The notes below the pieces were generated by a model. The model worked only from the letters and a program-made list of their open reading frames with translations, had not been told where the DNA came from and searched no databases. Shown here one piece after another: positions 43,949 to 54,672 of a stretch of 64,000 nucleotides of DNA (position 1 is the first letter of the stretch; each line of letters starts with the position of its first letter). The position numbers were made by a program, and so were the translations under genes. The stretch covers positions 6,510,001 through 6,574,000 of the forward strand of contig JARUPY010000607.1 in the NCBI GenBank assembly GCA_029817715.1, read 5' to 3'. This stretch comes from Melastoma dodecandrum (taxonomy: Eukaryota > Streptophyta > Magnoliopsida > Myrtales > Melastomataceae).

Positions 43949-46900
43949 ATGTTGAGGGTTTGGAGGTGGTACCAGAGCTGCCTTGCCAATCACCCGGTTA
44001 AGACCCAGGTGATTAGTTCCGGGGTCCTTTGGGGAGTCGGCGATGTTGCCGCCCAGTACATCACCCATTCCACCGCTGTTAGGCGGCTTCAGATCTCGGT
44101 GAGCTTTGTCCTTTGGTTAGTTGTTGTTGTTGTGCTTAGGATTTTTTTTGGGGGGGGGGGGGAATGATTCGATTTGGGTGTTGCCGGTTGTTTAAGATTA
44201 GGTTACGAGGCTGTTGTTTTGTGGGCCGTTTGATGGTGACTTTGTTGGGGAAATCAGAGGTTGACGATGCTAGATTTGGTTGGATTCTTGTTCCATTGTT
44301 AATTGGCTATTGTAGTCATGAACTCGATCCCACACATGGGTTCGTTCATCGCAGGTTACGCTTCACCAGTTTTATAACCGAGACAATCACTCTGCATGCA
44401 ATTATAAGCATTTGATTCAAACGTAATCCCTATAAAATTATGCATGTTATTTCATGCATTTATATTCTTGTACCTACAGGAAGTGATCGTTCAAGGTTCA
44501 GTACTTTTGTTCCACTTGCTTTCAATCCCTAGAGCCATTTCTGTGCGGAACTGGATGTAGTTCCTATGAATTGATTGTTGTGAGGACTTGGTTGAGTTAG
44601 TTATGCGATATCTCTTTGGCTAGCGATTGACCGGCTGGACCCATTGGTAGAAATGTTTGGATCATTAATAGAGACAAATCAATGAAGCAATCTGACCAAT
44701 CTTCGGAATTTATGAGTTGAAAGTTTTGCCACTGGGGAAAGAGAAGTTTAAGAACATTATAGATTAACATTGGGTCTTCTGTTCCGTTTCGATGAATTTT
44801 AGCGATATTGGATTGCTTGGGTTCCACTCATTTTGCACCGGGGATAGAATGATGTTTTGATTCCTTTGCATTCTTGTGTAATCTTTTCATCTTGAGGATT
44901 TCCTTGAGACCCTGCTGATGATTTTAGCACGACAGGAAGAGGATCCAAAATTCAAATTTAAAGTGGATACGAAGCGTGTGGCCATCACTAGTTCGTTTGG
45001 ATTCGGCTTTGTTGGCCCACTTGGCCATTTCTGGTTGGTCCATCTCCTTACTCTCTTCAAATTTGCATCTTTCTGTCTAGCACATTTTTCTTTTCATGTT
45101 AGTCTATCAATGCACTGTGCTACTAATCAGTTTTTCCACTCATGTCAATCCTCATGGTCAATGTGCTAGGGCAAATGGACTGATTTTGCTTTTTTGTGTA
45201 GAACCTAGGTGAAATATCATAGTGTGGCTATATTGCGAGTAGCGTTTAACAAAATGGGTATAGTTTTCTGATGGAACTGACTAGAAACTTTTGGGCCAAT
45301 TATATTGGCTCATCTGACAATAGAATGAGTTATTCTTTTTGCCTTCGTGAAAATGTCTTGTATTGTAATCATAGTAACACAGTGTCAAAATATTCAGTAG
45401 TTGAAGACTCAGATTTCACTCACTCCCAATATTATCCATAGTGGACGACTATGACAATTATTGATGGAGTAGCGTACCGAAAATAGGAGAAATCACAGAA
45501 AAATTAGGAGAAAACGAATAGGATGAAGGGAACGATAGATAATTATAGGGTTTGTAAGAAAACCTCAAGATACTTTTAAAATCAGATATTTGAGTAAAAA
45601 TAACAATTGTCCTCCTTAGAAACCTTAAGGCTTTATTTATACTAAAAAAGAAATATAATGTGATATTCCTAAAAAACCCGTAATATTATAAAATCTAAAA
45701 ATATATTATGCTCATGCATCAATCTCTCCGGGTTGAAAAAGTTCGCGATTCCGGTGCAAAAACTTCGACGATCTCGGTATCAATGTCAGGATCATTTTCT
45801 TCAACTCTTTCTCATCCTCATAAAGCTGGCGTTGTATGCATGTTAGTTTGAGATCCCCTACTGTCTGGATATATAACTGACCACCGTCAAAGACATTCGT
45901 CATCCCCACATTAAGCACTTCCTTATGTCTGTTCTTGACAGACGATACGTTTGTCTGTTCCTGTCCCTCTACATAGTTCATCCATATCTTCAGCTTCTTC
46001 CTCTTGGCAGCTTGCTCAGCCTGCTCCAGAAGCCCAGCATCCATGACTCTGTCAGAACTAAAAGAAGCTTGAAGTTCGGTAGCCTTCAGATTTCTCTTGG
46101 CTTCTTCTTCCAACATGTTAGCGCTTCATTCAACATATTTAGCCAATCCGCATTCAACGAGCTCCAAAGCCAGTTCCTTTGTTGATTCCATGTCAGAGTA
46201 GTAAACGGAACCTATTAAGTTGTTGAACTTGTCAAGACCTTCCAAGAAAATGCTAACATCTCTATGAAGCACCCGCATTTCCGTAAAGTGCTCGGCTTCC
46301 AAACCAAACGAGTTCGGAGTAACTTCATTAGATGTGGTTGTCGAAACCGCAAGCCACTGGACAGATAATAAAGAAGAAGCAACTTCATTAGCTTCTTCTG
46401 AAGCCGCTTCTGCTTCAGGGGCATTCTTGGTTGTCTTCCTGCCCATTGAAGGATCCTGTACTCCTGGGAGGAAAACTTGAACAACCTGAAACTCTGGAAG
46501 CAAATACACCCGAAGTGTGCTGCCATAGCGGACCTGCTTCAGAATTCCTTGCATGAGCCTACCTTTGCTTGCAGCCAGCAAACCCATGGCATCCAAGTTG
46601 TTGGAATTCCCAATACCATATAGAGGAATATTTATGATGGAAGCCTCAGCAGCACCAAAAGTCTTGCTCCAACGACCGAGACCTTGTTTAGCTTGTTCCT
46701 TGAGACGAATGAGCTCTGTTAGGAAGGGACATGCATCTCCTTTTTTATGACAATATTCTCTGACCTTTGCCCAACCTTCGGATTCGACCAATAAAGCAAC
46801 ATTTTTGTCATCTAGAAAGACAAAGCTCAACTCTCGACCGATGGATGGCACCACATAATCTACTTTGAAAGTGACCTCTTTTCTAATGCATATCTTTCTT

Positions 46901-48578
46901 AAATATTCTTTGCTATCCCAAGCGAAAGGCACATCCACACCACCTTTACGGGTATTTCCTCCCGATGCCATCACACGTACATCCTTTGTCATATGAGTGA
47001 CAAGTGATGGTCGATCTAAAGCAGCTTCATCATTCAAGTCAGAACCCAAAGAAAATTGTACAAAGCAACGGGATGTCACTAGTATCTCAATACCACCCAT
47101 ATCACTCTCTCCGCGTTGGCAAAGTAAACTCCGTTGTGGCGGCTTAGCAATTCTTGTGTAGTTATTAAATCCTTCTTTGTTCTCATCCATTGATTCGTTG
47201 TCACCAAAAGACCTTCTAATTCTTCCCCCAATTGTAGCCAACTATTTGATGTCTTTGCTCATTGGATGGAATGTGTACATCTTTTCTTCATAAGGGTTGA
47301 GATAAGTCTCCACCGCATATGTGAAAATAACAATATGTGAGCATTCACTATGTGTTATAACATCAGAAACCTCACTTTCACGAATGTCGATTATAATATC
47401 CTTGTGCCAATCTTTGACTTCCACTTGAGCAATTGACATGGCCCTTTCAAGGGGTTGTGGTTGCCTTCTGGAATCTCCATTCGGGCTCCCACGCGTTCCT
47501 GTCACAATAGCAGCAACTCTTGGACTGCTTGCGATATATCTTCAAGCATACTTCGTATCTCCGCAAGTTTCGTCTGTTGGTGTTGAACCCCCCTCTCACG
47601 ACCTTTACCATGATTAGCCATCGTAAAATCCTAAACTCTAACCCTAAGGTAGAACTTAGGCTCTGACTCCAATTGATGGAGTAGCGTAGCGAAAATAGGA
47701 AAAAACACATAAAAACTAGGAGAAAACGAATAGGATGAATGGAACAATAGAGAATTCTAGAGTTTGTAAGAAAACTTCAAGAAATTCTTAGGGTAAAAAT
47801 AACAAATGTCGGCCTTATTTATACTAAAAAAGAAATATAATGTGATATTCCTAAAAAATCCCTAATATTATAAAATCTAAAAATAATATTATGCTCCTGC
47901 ATCAATCCTTGTATTGGGTTTCCTGCGGGATTAGTTTCTCATATTTTAAGAAATTGGTTTTTTGATAAGTACTGGTTGAAACTTTGATTTATAGTGCAAA
48001 TACAGCCAGCAGTTTTTTTATTCTATGAAGCTGTGCTGTTGCTTCATCTTGTGAATTCCAGTGGCCCACAATGCTGAGGCTTTTAAGGATAGGAGCTGGT
48101 GTATAAATCCATGAATTTACATTGTAGGTGAGTTGCCATCTTAATTGATAGTGTTTTGAGTGTTTTTTTCCCTAGGTATCAAGGATTGGACCGTTTTATC
48201 AGACTAAAGTTAAAAATGCAACCGAGATCCGCGAGGTTTGTTGCTACTAAATTGGCAATCGATGGAGTCATCGTACCACTCGATTTGCTTATTTTCTTCT
48301 CTTACATGGGGTTTTCTGCTGGGAAGAATGCTGAGCAAGTGAAGAAGGATTTGAAGAGGGATTTCCTTCCGGCCTTGGTCATGGAAGGCGGCATCTGGCC
48401 TCTGTTTCAAGTTGCCAACTTCCGATACGTGCCAGTGAGATACCAGCTCCTTTACGTCAACATGTTGTGCTTATTAGACAGTGCATTCCTGTCTTGGTTA
48501 GAACAACAGAAGGACGCATCATGGAAGCAGTGGTTCTCATCCTTTCACTCTTTGAAGGAAGGAGGCCAGGGTAGATGA
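43949..48578 (+). CDS. Mpv17/PMP22 family membrane protein, three exons
   Basis: Exons are 43949-44098, 44936-45033 and 48176-48578, with GT-AG junctions and matching phases, giving 216 residues. The start 'MLRVWRWYQSCLANHPVKTQ' and the C-terminal signature 'NFRYVPVRYQLLYVN' identify the Mpv17/PMP22 family of small four-helix channel-like proteins of peroxisomes or the mitochondrial inner membrane. Length and sequence are close to Arabidopsis At3g24570 as I recall it. The third exon carries two hydrophobic segments and 'FLSWLEQQKDASWKQWF' near the end. Intron 2 (3,142 bases) contains a retrotransposon on the opposite strand. A poly(A) signal AATAAA follows at 48623. No breaks were found. Confidence 0.92.
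44147..44163 (+). repeat. T8/G12 homopolymer junction in Mpv17 intron 1
   Basis: A run of eight T followed by about twelve G lies about 50 bases after the exon 1 donor. Homopolymer length here is prone to sequencing error and to variation. Confidence 0.6.
45464..45722 (-). repeat. 3' LTR of the TSN-carrying retrotransposon
   Basis: About 259 bases. It repeats at 47674-47906 over 'GATGGAGTAGCGTA-CGAAAATAGGA', 'GGAGAAAACGAATAGGATGAA' and the block from 'TTTATTTATACTAAAAAAG' to 'ATGCTC-TGCATCA'. The other copy is shorter because of a deletion of about 26 bases. The preceding minus-strand sequence 'CCGGAGAGAT' may be the polypurine tract. Confidence 0.85.
45712..47241 (-). pseudogene. Captured Tudor-SN (TSN) cDNA fused to retroelement gag/pro
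   Basis: ORFs 46126-47241 and 45712-46116 carry TSN sequence without introns. 'GGVDVPFAWDSKEYLRK', 'VTFKVDYVVPSIGRE', 'GWAKVREYCHKKG' and 'GLGRWSKTFGAAEASI' come from the first SN domains. 'AMGLLAASKGRLMQGI' and 'FTEMRVLHRDVSIFLEGLDK' follow. After 'KATELQA' the sequence jumps to 'SDRVMDAGLLEQAEQAAKR' and 'KLKIWMNYVEG', a later part of TSN before the Tudor domain, so the middle SN domains are missing. A TGA stands at about 46123 where TSN has Trp. TSN is an RNA-binding nuclease of stress granules. The N-terminal 70 or so codons are retroelement protease-like. Confidence 0.85.
47242..47673 (-). pseudogene. Gag-like leader region of the TSN-carrying element
   Basis: The minus strand after the primer site has a short ORF beginning at about 47620 with 'MANHGKGRERG' and 'KLAEIRSMLEDISQAVQEL', a helical start like gypsy gag proteins. 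It stops after about 40 codons. ORF 47242-47505 follows, with no recognised domain. Together they look like the remains of gag ahead of the captured gene. Confidence 0.5.
47674..47906 (-). repeat. 5' LTR of the TSN-carrying retrotransposon
   Basis: About 233 bases with the same termini as 45464-45722. It lies next to the Met-tRNA-like primer site on its low-coordinate side. No perfect 5-base target duplication was found outside the two LTRs. Confidence 0.85.
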
Positions 48579-49299
48579 TGCAGGCAATCTCTCTGCATTC
48601 TGTTTGCTTGGCTAGTTGAAGAAATAAATATTTGGAATTGTAGCTTTAGAGGAAACCCAAAATGATGTGAAATTTTGTTTCCTTTTCTGTTGCAATTGAT
48701 ATCTCAGCTGGGAATGATTCTGATCGTACCCGGGCTGCAAGTCACAAACTACCATATAGTTTAAACGAAAATTTGTAATCCGCTCTGCTGGATCTGATTA
48801 CTCAGAGATTCAAAGATTTGCATTATACTGAAAAGATGGCCTTTGTCAGCCTTTCATGTCGTGCATTACACAGGGAATGTATAATGGCAGGATTCTGCAG
48901 AAGTTACACAGGGATTGTGGCCAGTTTGTGTTGCAAGAGCTGGAAAGAAGAGAAGCAAAATTGCTCTAAGCGACATTCCTAGGCAGGTACAACCAATTTA
49001 GGGTTTGACTTCTTAATTCATCAATCATTCTAGAAAAGATAACTCCTCATGGCTACCAGATAAAAATATACATATGCATCAACCAATAATCAAATGAGCA
49101 AATAAATATGCAAAATATGCAAAACATGGGAAATCAGATCCTGAGGTCAGTATAATTAACACCTATCCAGAACGTGTCACGACCACAAACAACAAATGTT
49201 TTTACCTGCTATATGACTTCATGAGGATGCCACAACAATCTCTGTTTCTACATTCCATTAGATTCAAGATAACTGTGGAGATTCTGGGGTCCCCACGCG
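48579..49299. other. 3' intergenic region between convergent Mpv17 and Rab7 genes
   Basis: About 720 bases between the Mpv17 stop and the Rab7 stop, which read toward each other. It holds the Mpv17 poly(A) signal AATAAA (48623) and presumably both 3' UTRs. No separate gene. Confidence 0.6.
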
Positions 49300-51626
49300 T
49301 TAACATTCACATTCCGCAGATCTTTGCTGTTGTCCACCCCCGACATCAATGGTATCAGGAAGATAGCTGCATTGAGTAGAAAAGGGAAGAGGTTACCATC
49401 CCGTTCCCGGCTAATGTATCAGAAAAACATGCAGTTCTATCACTTTTGTAAAACGTACAAAAGCAACAGCATCTAAAGGTGCTGCCAAATAAATCAAATG
49501 AGGACTCATGCGACGGTAAAAGTGCAATAGTGCTGTTCTGATGTTTTAACACAATGAGAAGTGCAAAGGGCGCCCCAAAGTATGTTTCACATATACAACA
49601 ATAAATGGATGCATGATGTCAGCAACATTTACCCAAACCAGCCATTTCCAGTCACCGGGATGAAAACCCCTTCACTAACAAATAACAACAGCTTGAACCA
49701 TTGGTGTTCTTCCCAATAAGCAAAACACCAAAATAACTAACTATGATGCCCGATTGCGTTATATATTCTTTGAAACGCAAAACTGCGCATATGATATGTA
49801 ACAAATTGATAATGGAAAAACTTACATGTCTTCTTCAGGTTCATTCTTAAGAGCGTTCTTGGCTATACACTGGAAAGCTGCTTCGACATTCAAGCCTTCC
49901 TTGGCAGAAGTCTCAAAGTAAGGAATATTTCCCTTGGAGGCACACCACGCTTTCGCTTTTTTCTCAGATACCTGACAAATAAGAAAGTGAAGTTCTGAAA
50001 TAAGAAAAGTAGTCACCAGAGTAGAGAAGCCAAATTAAAGTATCTCGTACATAGAACAGGAGAGTTGCAATGTATCCAACACCAACATTTCAACATAGCT
50101 GTCTTTGGCCAGTAGAAAACTATAGCATAGAGGAGAGGGACAGCTCACCACTCTGCTGTTGCCACCGTCGATGTCAACCTTGTTACCCAATATAACGAAT
50201 GGGAAATTTTCTGGATCAGATGGACTGGCCTGAGCAGAGTAAAATGGTCAAATATATATACAACACTGTAGCATATAGATAGTTGGTAAGGAACAAATAA
50301 GATTACCTGCAGGAGAAATTCCTCCCTCCAGTGGTTAAGATTGTCAAAGGACTTCATTACATTCACATCATAGACAAGAACACAACAGTCAGCTCCACGG
50401 TAAAATGCAACACCAAGGCTTTGAAATCGCTCCTGCCCAGCTGTATCCCAAATCTGAGAGAATCCACAAGTTTACAGGGAAATGTTAATCAGATGGCTTC
50501 CCGTGTTGACAATATTATAACTTTAAAATCTACAATCAGCAAGAAGCTTGTCATCTCGAAGATGGACGCGTAGTAGTATCACCACTTCACATTCTAAGTC
50601 ATGAAGAATTACAGAAAGGTAAACAAGTATATAATGTTCAAATTCTGAAATCCCCAGTGATAAGCCAAGCTGCACATAGATTTACTGAAGACACCCAATT
50701 TTACACCACTAGCTACAAAAAAAGCAAGGTAGAGTAAAACAAGCCCATGAAGACAAATTATGTTAAAGTGATACTCGATGCGTAGTTGAGCCCTCTCCAA
50801 GCACCAATGCAAGCAAATCATGGAAACATCAGAAAATCCCTTGAAGCAAGAAAGTGTCATCCAAAAGCAACTACACAAAATTCCATCAAATTATAAATGG
50901 AGGGCCTAATTGTGAAGTTTGGATATCAAAGCCAATGTACCCAACGCCTGCAGTCTCTGGTGGCTATGCACAATCACCTCCCATTCCAGAATCCCATCCT
51001 TTAATTATTCAACATGGGCCGAACTTCTTTCAAGAACAAACTAAAAATGGTTCACTCTATCCTAAATGCTAAGGCTAGAACACACTTCCTTGTCAAACAC
51101 AACCGGAAAATATTTAATTCGACCAAGGGAACCAGAAATCTCTAATGACCCGAACCTGCAATGTGAAGAGCCTATTCTCAAACTGAACTTCCTTGGTCAA
51201 GAAGTCAGCCCCGATCGTGGCCTTGTACTGGTTGCTGAATTTCCGATTAACGTACCTGCCGAAAGACAAATCAAACCCCAAAAAAGCAATAATCGATCCC
51301 CTTACGCCACCATCGCATTACGAACCAGGAATCCAAAATTGCTTTTGTTTAAAAGAAGAAAAGGAATCGAAGGAGGAACTCACTGATTCATCAACGACGT
51401 CTTCCCGACCCTGCAACAAAAAAACCCAAAATAGATGAAGAAAACCCAGAAGAAAATATAAAAACAAAAACAAAATTTAGCCAAATGTCGACAATCCCTG
51501 ATCGGAAGGCCAAGAATTCCCACTTCAAAATTTGAAAGATCCTCCCCAGGGGAAAAAAGACGGAAGAATTCACCCGCTGTCGCCTAGTATGATGATCTTG
51601 AGGAGCATCCGCCTTCGCGAAGCCAT
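49300..51626 (-). CDS. RABG3: Ras-related small GTPase Rab7 (RABG3 type), seven exons
   Basis: Minus-strand exons are 51574-51626, 51384-51410, 51156-51255, 50307-50453, 50149-50229, 49826-49971 and 49300-49366. All have GT-AG ends and consistent phases, and sum to 206 residues, the usual Rab7 length. The GTPase motifs are complete: P-loop GDSGVGKTS across exons 1 and 2, switch I region 'KATIGADF', 'WDTAGQERF', 'GNKVDIDGG' and 'ETSAKEG'. The C-terminus ends CEC, a double-cysteine geranylgeranylation signal. '[13 protein letters not shown]' is typical of Rab7. Plant RABG3 proteins act in traffic to the vacuole and in autophagy at the late endosome and tonoplast. A CT-rich 5' UTR precedes the start. 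It is intact. Confidence 0.96.
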
Positions 51627-53259
51627 TCGTTGCGGGGGGAGAAAAGATTCGGACAAGACAAACGATTCGATACAAGGGATTGAAAGCAGAAAATTTCTTT
51701 TCTTTTCTCGGGAGAAAAAGACGGAGGGAAAACAGAACGATGCAATCAATGCAAATGGAATGATTTTACTACAATCGGTCGATTAAAATAGAAATAATAA
51801 AAATATATTATTATCGTTTTGCCTTTGAATAAATCGTATCAGTTGGGTCAAAAATTAATTTCGTTTCATAAATTATTTATTTTTTAAAAAAATTATTGCG
51901 AGATAATGTTCCCAATCCAAGGCTTCATTAAGAATGAAAAAGACGAACCAAAAAAAAAAAATACGTGCCATGATTTGAGTTTTTAAATCTCCAGATCTGG
52001 CCCAGTGTTGGATCAATTCACATGCGGAACATGTTTAAATATGATTAATCCAAAAGGGGACCACCCCTTCTATTATTTTTAAAGATTGATTTGTGCTTCA
52101 TTTTGTGACTAGAAGACAATAGCAAGTCTAAATGAGTCAGGGGGAGATGTAATTTCCCCACAAGTCAATTTAGAAGCTATTTTATTTTATTTATTCTTTA
52201 AAATGAAACCATAAATGAATTAGGGGAAAAATAATCCAGGCCAGTTATAGTTATATTTAAAAAACATATCATCCACTGAAATATTCAGTTCGTTAAAATA
52301 TGGATGTCGAACTTTCATTTCTGTCATTATACGCATATGGTGAAGTTTATTTTCAATTTAATATTTTTTAAAGTGAAAAATGAATTAAACTGTTTGTTGT
52401 TAATAATTATTTTCATTTCAGACATTTCGAGAATTGGATTATTTTATCAATTTTGGACAAAACTTTTGTGTTTTGTCTTTAACTTAGTTTGTTATACGAT
52501 TTTATTATTAGCTTTTATTTTTATATTAATTTAGACCAATCTTGCATTTTTACTGGCGAAAGCAAGCCAAACTTGGTCGTAATATAGTCTACATTTGTCC
52601 TATAATAATAGTAGCATCTCCCGTAATAAAACATCATTCGACCTTTCAGTAACTACAGTTCAACTTCAATTTTCAATTAACTTTATCAGGCCATTTAAAT
52701 CATAAAATAAAAAATACGAGGGATTTTCAGTAACTACAGTTCAACTTCAGTTTTCAATTTACTTTATCAGCCATCTAAATCATAAAATAAAAAACACGAG
52801 GGGTTTCGATATTATTTTTTATTTTATTATTCTTTTTGAGTTAATAAACAAAAACGGTTCGCATAGGCTTGTTTCACACAATAAAATCTAAAATTGGCCA
52901 AAATCAATATGAGTCAATAAATAAAAACTATCGATTTATGTTTGTTTCGCACGATAAAATCTAAGATTAGCCAAAATTAATATAAAAATAAAATTTAATG
53001 ACAAAAATATATAACAAACTAAATTAATAGCAAGAAAAAAAAAGTATCATATAATTTCCTTAAAAAATGACGCCATATTGCCCTTTTTTTTATCATTTCT
53101 ATCGTATTATATTACGTGGCGTAACAATGCATTAGAGTAAAATCAGGGACCGTAATGGGAAGGCCCGGTTTGTTTTTTTTTTTTTAAGATTTACCTTTAT
53201 TGTCCCTTAAAGGTTGTTTTTTGCAAATTTCATTACGCCGCTATTTTGCTTTCTAAGCT
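51627..53259. other. Rab7 upstream region and AT-rich DNA up to the MULE
   Basis: The first 150 bases are a pyrimidine-rich 5' UTR and promoter of the Rab7 gene; an AT-rich stretch at about 51790-51830 may hold the core promoter. Farther on the DNA is AT-rich with no gene. Tandem duplications occur at about 52646-52805 (two copies of an 80-base unit starting 'TTCAGTAACTACAGTTCAACTTCA') and at about 52862-52990 (two copies of a 70-base unit). Confidence 0.5.
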
Positions 53260-53268
53260 TTTCTTGTA
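53260..53268 (+). other. 9-bp target site duplication, left copy
   Basis: TTTCTTGTA immediately precedes the left MULE end and is repeated exactly at 63258-63266. A 9-base duplication is the hallmark of Mutator-superfamily insertion. Confidence 0.92.
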
Positions 53269-54570
53269 GGAAGCGGCTAACGTTAGGTGCACGTAACGTT
53301 ACGTGCTTTACTAAATTTCATCAATCGGTTAGTAAAATTTACTAACTTTTTTAGTAAATTTTACTAAACAGTGACATTTTATTTAGTAAAATCGTTAGTA
53401 ATCGGATACTAACGGGGTTAGTAAATTACTAATGAAATTTACTAACCCCGTTGAGATCCGATTACTAACGTTACTAACCCCGTTAGTACCGGATTACGAA
53501 CGTTATTAACCCCGTTAGTATCCTATTACTAACGATTTTACGAATGAAGACCGATTTTTTAGTAAAAACGTTAGTAATCGAATACTAACGGGGTTAGTAA
53601 CGTTCGTAATCCGGTACTAACGGGGTTAGTAACGTTAGTAATCGGATACTAACGGGGTTAGTAAATTTCATTAGTGATTTACTAACCCCGTTAGTATCCG
53701 ATTACTAACGTTACTAACCCCGTTAGTACCGGATTACGAACGTTTTTACTAAAATTGTTAGTAATCAAATACTAACGGGGTTAGTAACGTTAGTAATCGG
53801 ATACTAACGGGGTTAGTAACGTTCGTAATCCGATACTAACGGGGTTAGTAACGTTAGTAATTGAATACTAACGGGGTTAGTAACGTTAGTAATCGGACAC
53901 TAACGGGGTTAGTAAATTTCATTAGTAATTTACTAACCCCGTTAGTATCCGATTACTAACGATACTAACCCCGTTAGTATCCGATTACTAGCGTTACTAA
54001 CTCCGTTAGTACCGGATTACTATCGTTTTTACTAAAATTGTTAGTAATCAAATACTAACGGGGTTAGTAACGTTAGTAATCCGATACTAACGGGGTTAGT
54101 AAATTACTAATGAAATTTACTAACCCCGTTAGTATCCGATTACTAACAATTTGTCTAAAAAGTCACTGTTCATGTATAGTAAAAAATTAGTAATTGTATT
54201 CGTAAAACTGCGAAAGTTTTAGTAATCATTTACTAACATTTGGTTAAGATTTAGTAAATTGATGTTCAAATTTAGTAAAATTGTTAGTAAATGTCCGCTA
54301 GGTTTAGTAACGCGTTACTAAATAGTTTTGTAATTTACTAAACGTAACAGTGAACTCCGAACCTAATTAATAACCTTTGGCCGATGTGAAATTACGTAAA
54401 TGCCCCCGTTCGTTTTTACTAAAGGTTTTACTAACCTAGGTAGTAACGTTTTGCGTTGGCGGGAGTCGTTGGCATCCGTCGTCCTCCCCGTGCGTGCCTC
54501 CCCTCCGACCGCATTCTCTCGGCGTCCCCTCCGAGAAGTTTTCCTCCGACCGTCCCCTCCGAGCAAATTC
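53269..54570 (+). repeat. Left terminal inverted repeat of the MULE (1.30 kb)
   Basis: Inverted partner of 61955-63257. Landmarks shared in reverse complement are the terminal GGAAGCGGCTAACGTTA, the palindrome CACGTAACGTTACGTG (about 53291-53306), 'GGTTCGGAGTTCACTG', and the GC-rich inner end 'CCCTCCGACCGCAT' and 'CTCTCGGCGTCCCCTCC'. Between about 53382 and 54150 it is an array of 'GTTAGTAATCGGATACTAACGGGGTTAGTAAC' parts in both orientations. The inner GC-rich end probably acts as promoter and 5' UTR for the transposase gene. Confidence 0.92.
53382..54150. repeat. Palindromic tandem array in the left TIR
   Basis: The motif TACTAACGGGGTTAGTA, itself an imperfect palindrome, recurs about every 30 bases with spacers such as 'ACGTTAGTAATCGGA'. 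Units occur in both orientations, so long hairpins can form inside one TIR as well as between TIRs. Small variants (CGGACACT, CGTAATCCGGTACT) mark individual units. The right TIR has the same kind of array at about 62373-63143. Confidence 0.9.
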
Positions 54571-54672
54571 CTTGTCGGCGTTCCCTCCGAGAAGTTTCCC
54601 TCCGACCGCATTCCTCTCGGCGGTGCTGCACTCTCGGCGGTGCTGCAGTTGCCTCATTCGGAGGAAGCATGA
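54400..54672 (+). CDS. Upstream ORF starting in the left TIR, ending at the next ATG
   Basis: A 90-codon ORF begins inside the TIR with MPPFVFTKGFTNLG. Its TGA (54670-54672) overlaps the ATG at 54669 (ATGA) that I propose as a start for the transposase gene. The right TIR has a homologous ORF (62126 down to 61839) with the same 14-residue start that also ends overlapping the start codon of its gene. The rest is low-complexity Pro/Arg/Ser from GC-rich DNA. It may be a translated upstream ORF, a leader, or chance. Confidence 0.35.
   Translation: MPPFVFTKGFTNLGSNVLRWRESLASVVLPVRASPPTAFSRRPLREVFLRPSPPSKFLVGVPSEKFPSDRIPLGGAALSAVLQLPHSEEA

Larger units (their letters stand above)
45464..47906 (-). 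mobile_element. Non-autonomous LTR retrotransposon carrying Tudor-SN cDNA
   Basis: Direct repeats at about 45464-45722 and 47674-47906 begin TGATGGAGTAGCG and end GCATCA, giving TG...CA LTRs on the minus strand. Next to the 5' LTR (47674 side) the minus strand reads 'TTGGAGTCAGAGCC', close to the Met-tRNA primer site with two mismatches. Internally there is a short gag-like leader ORF, a gypsy protease-like stretch ('RCFVQFSLGSDLNDEA'), and then sequence from the host gene TSN (Tudor-SN). RT and integrase are absent. It sits antisense in intron 2 of the Mpv17 gene. Confidence 0.82.

Noticed and set aside
46126..47241. A functional Tudor-SN gene
   Set aside because: It lies between LTRs, lacks introns and middle SN domains, is fused to protease-like sequence and has a stop where TSN has Trp.
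53382..54150. CRISPR-like array of regularly spaced repeats
   Set aside because: The spacers are themselves repeats, units occur in both orientations, and the array lies inside a transposon TIR of a plant genome. There are no cas genes.
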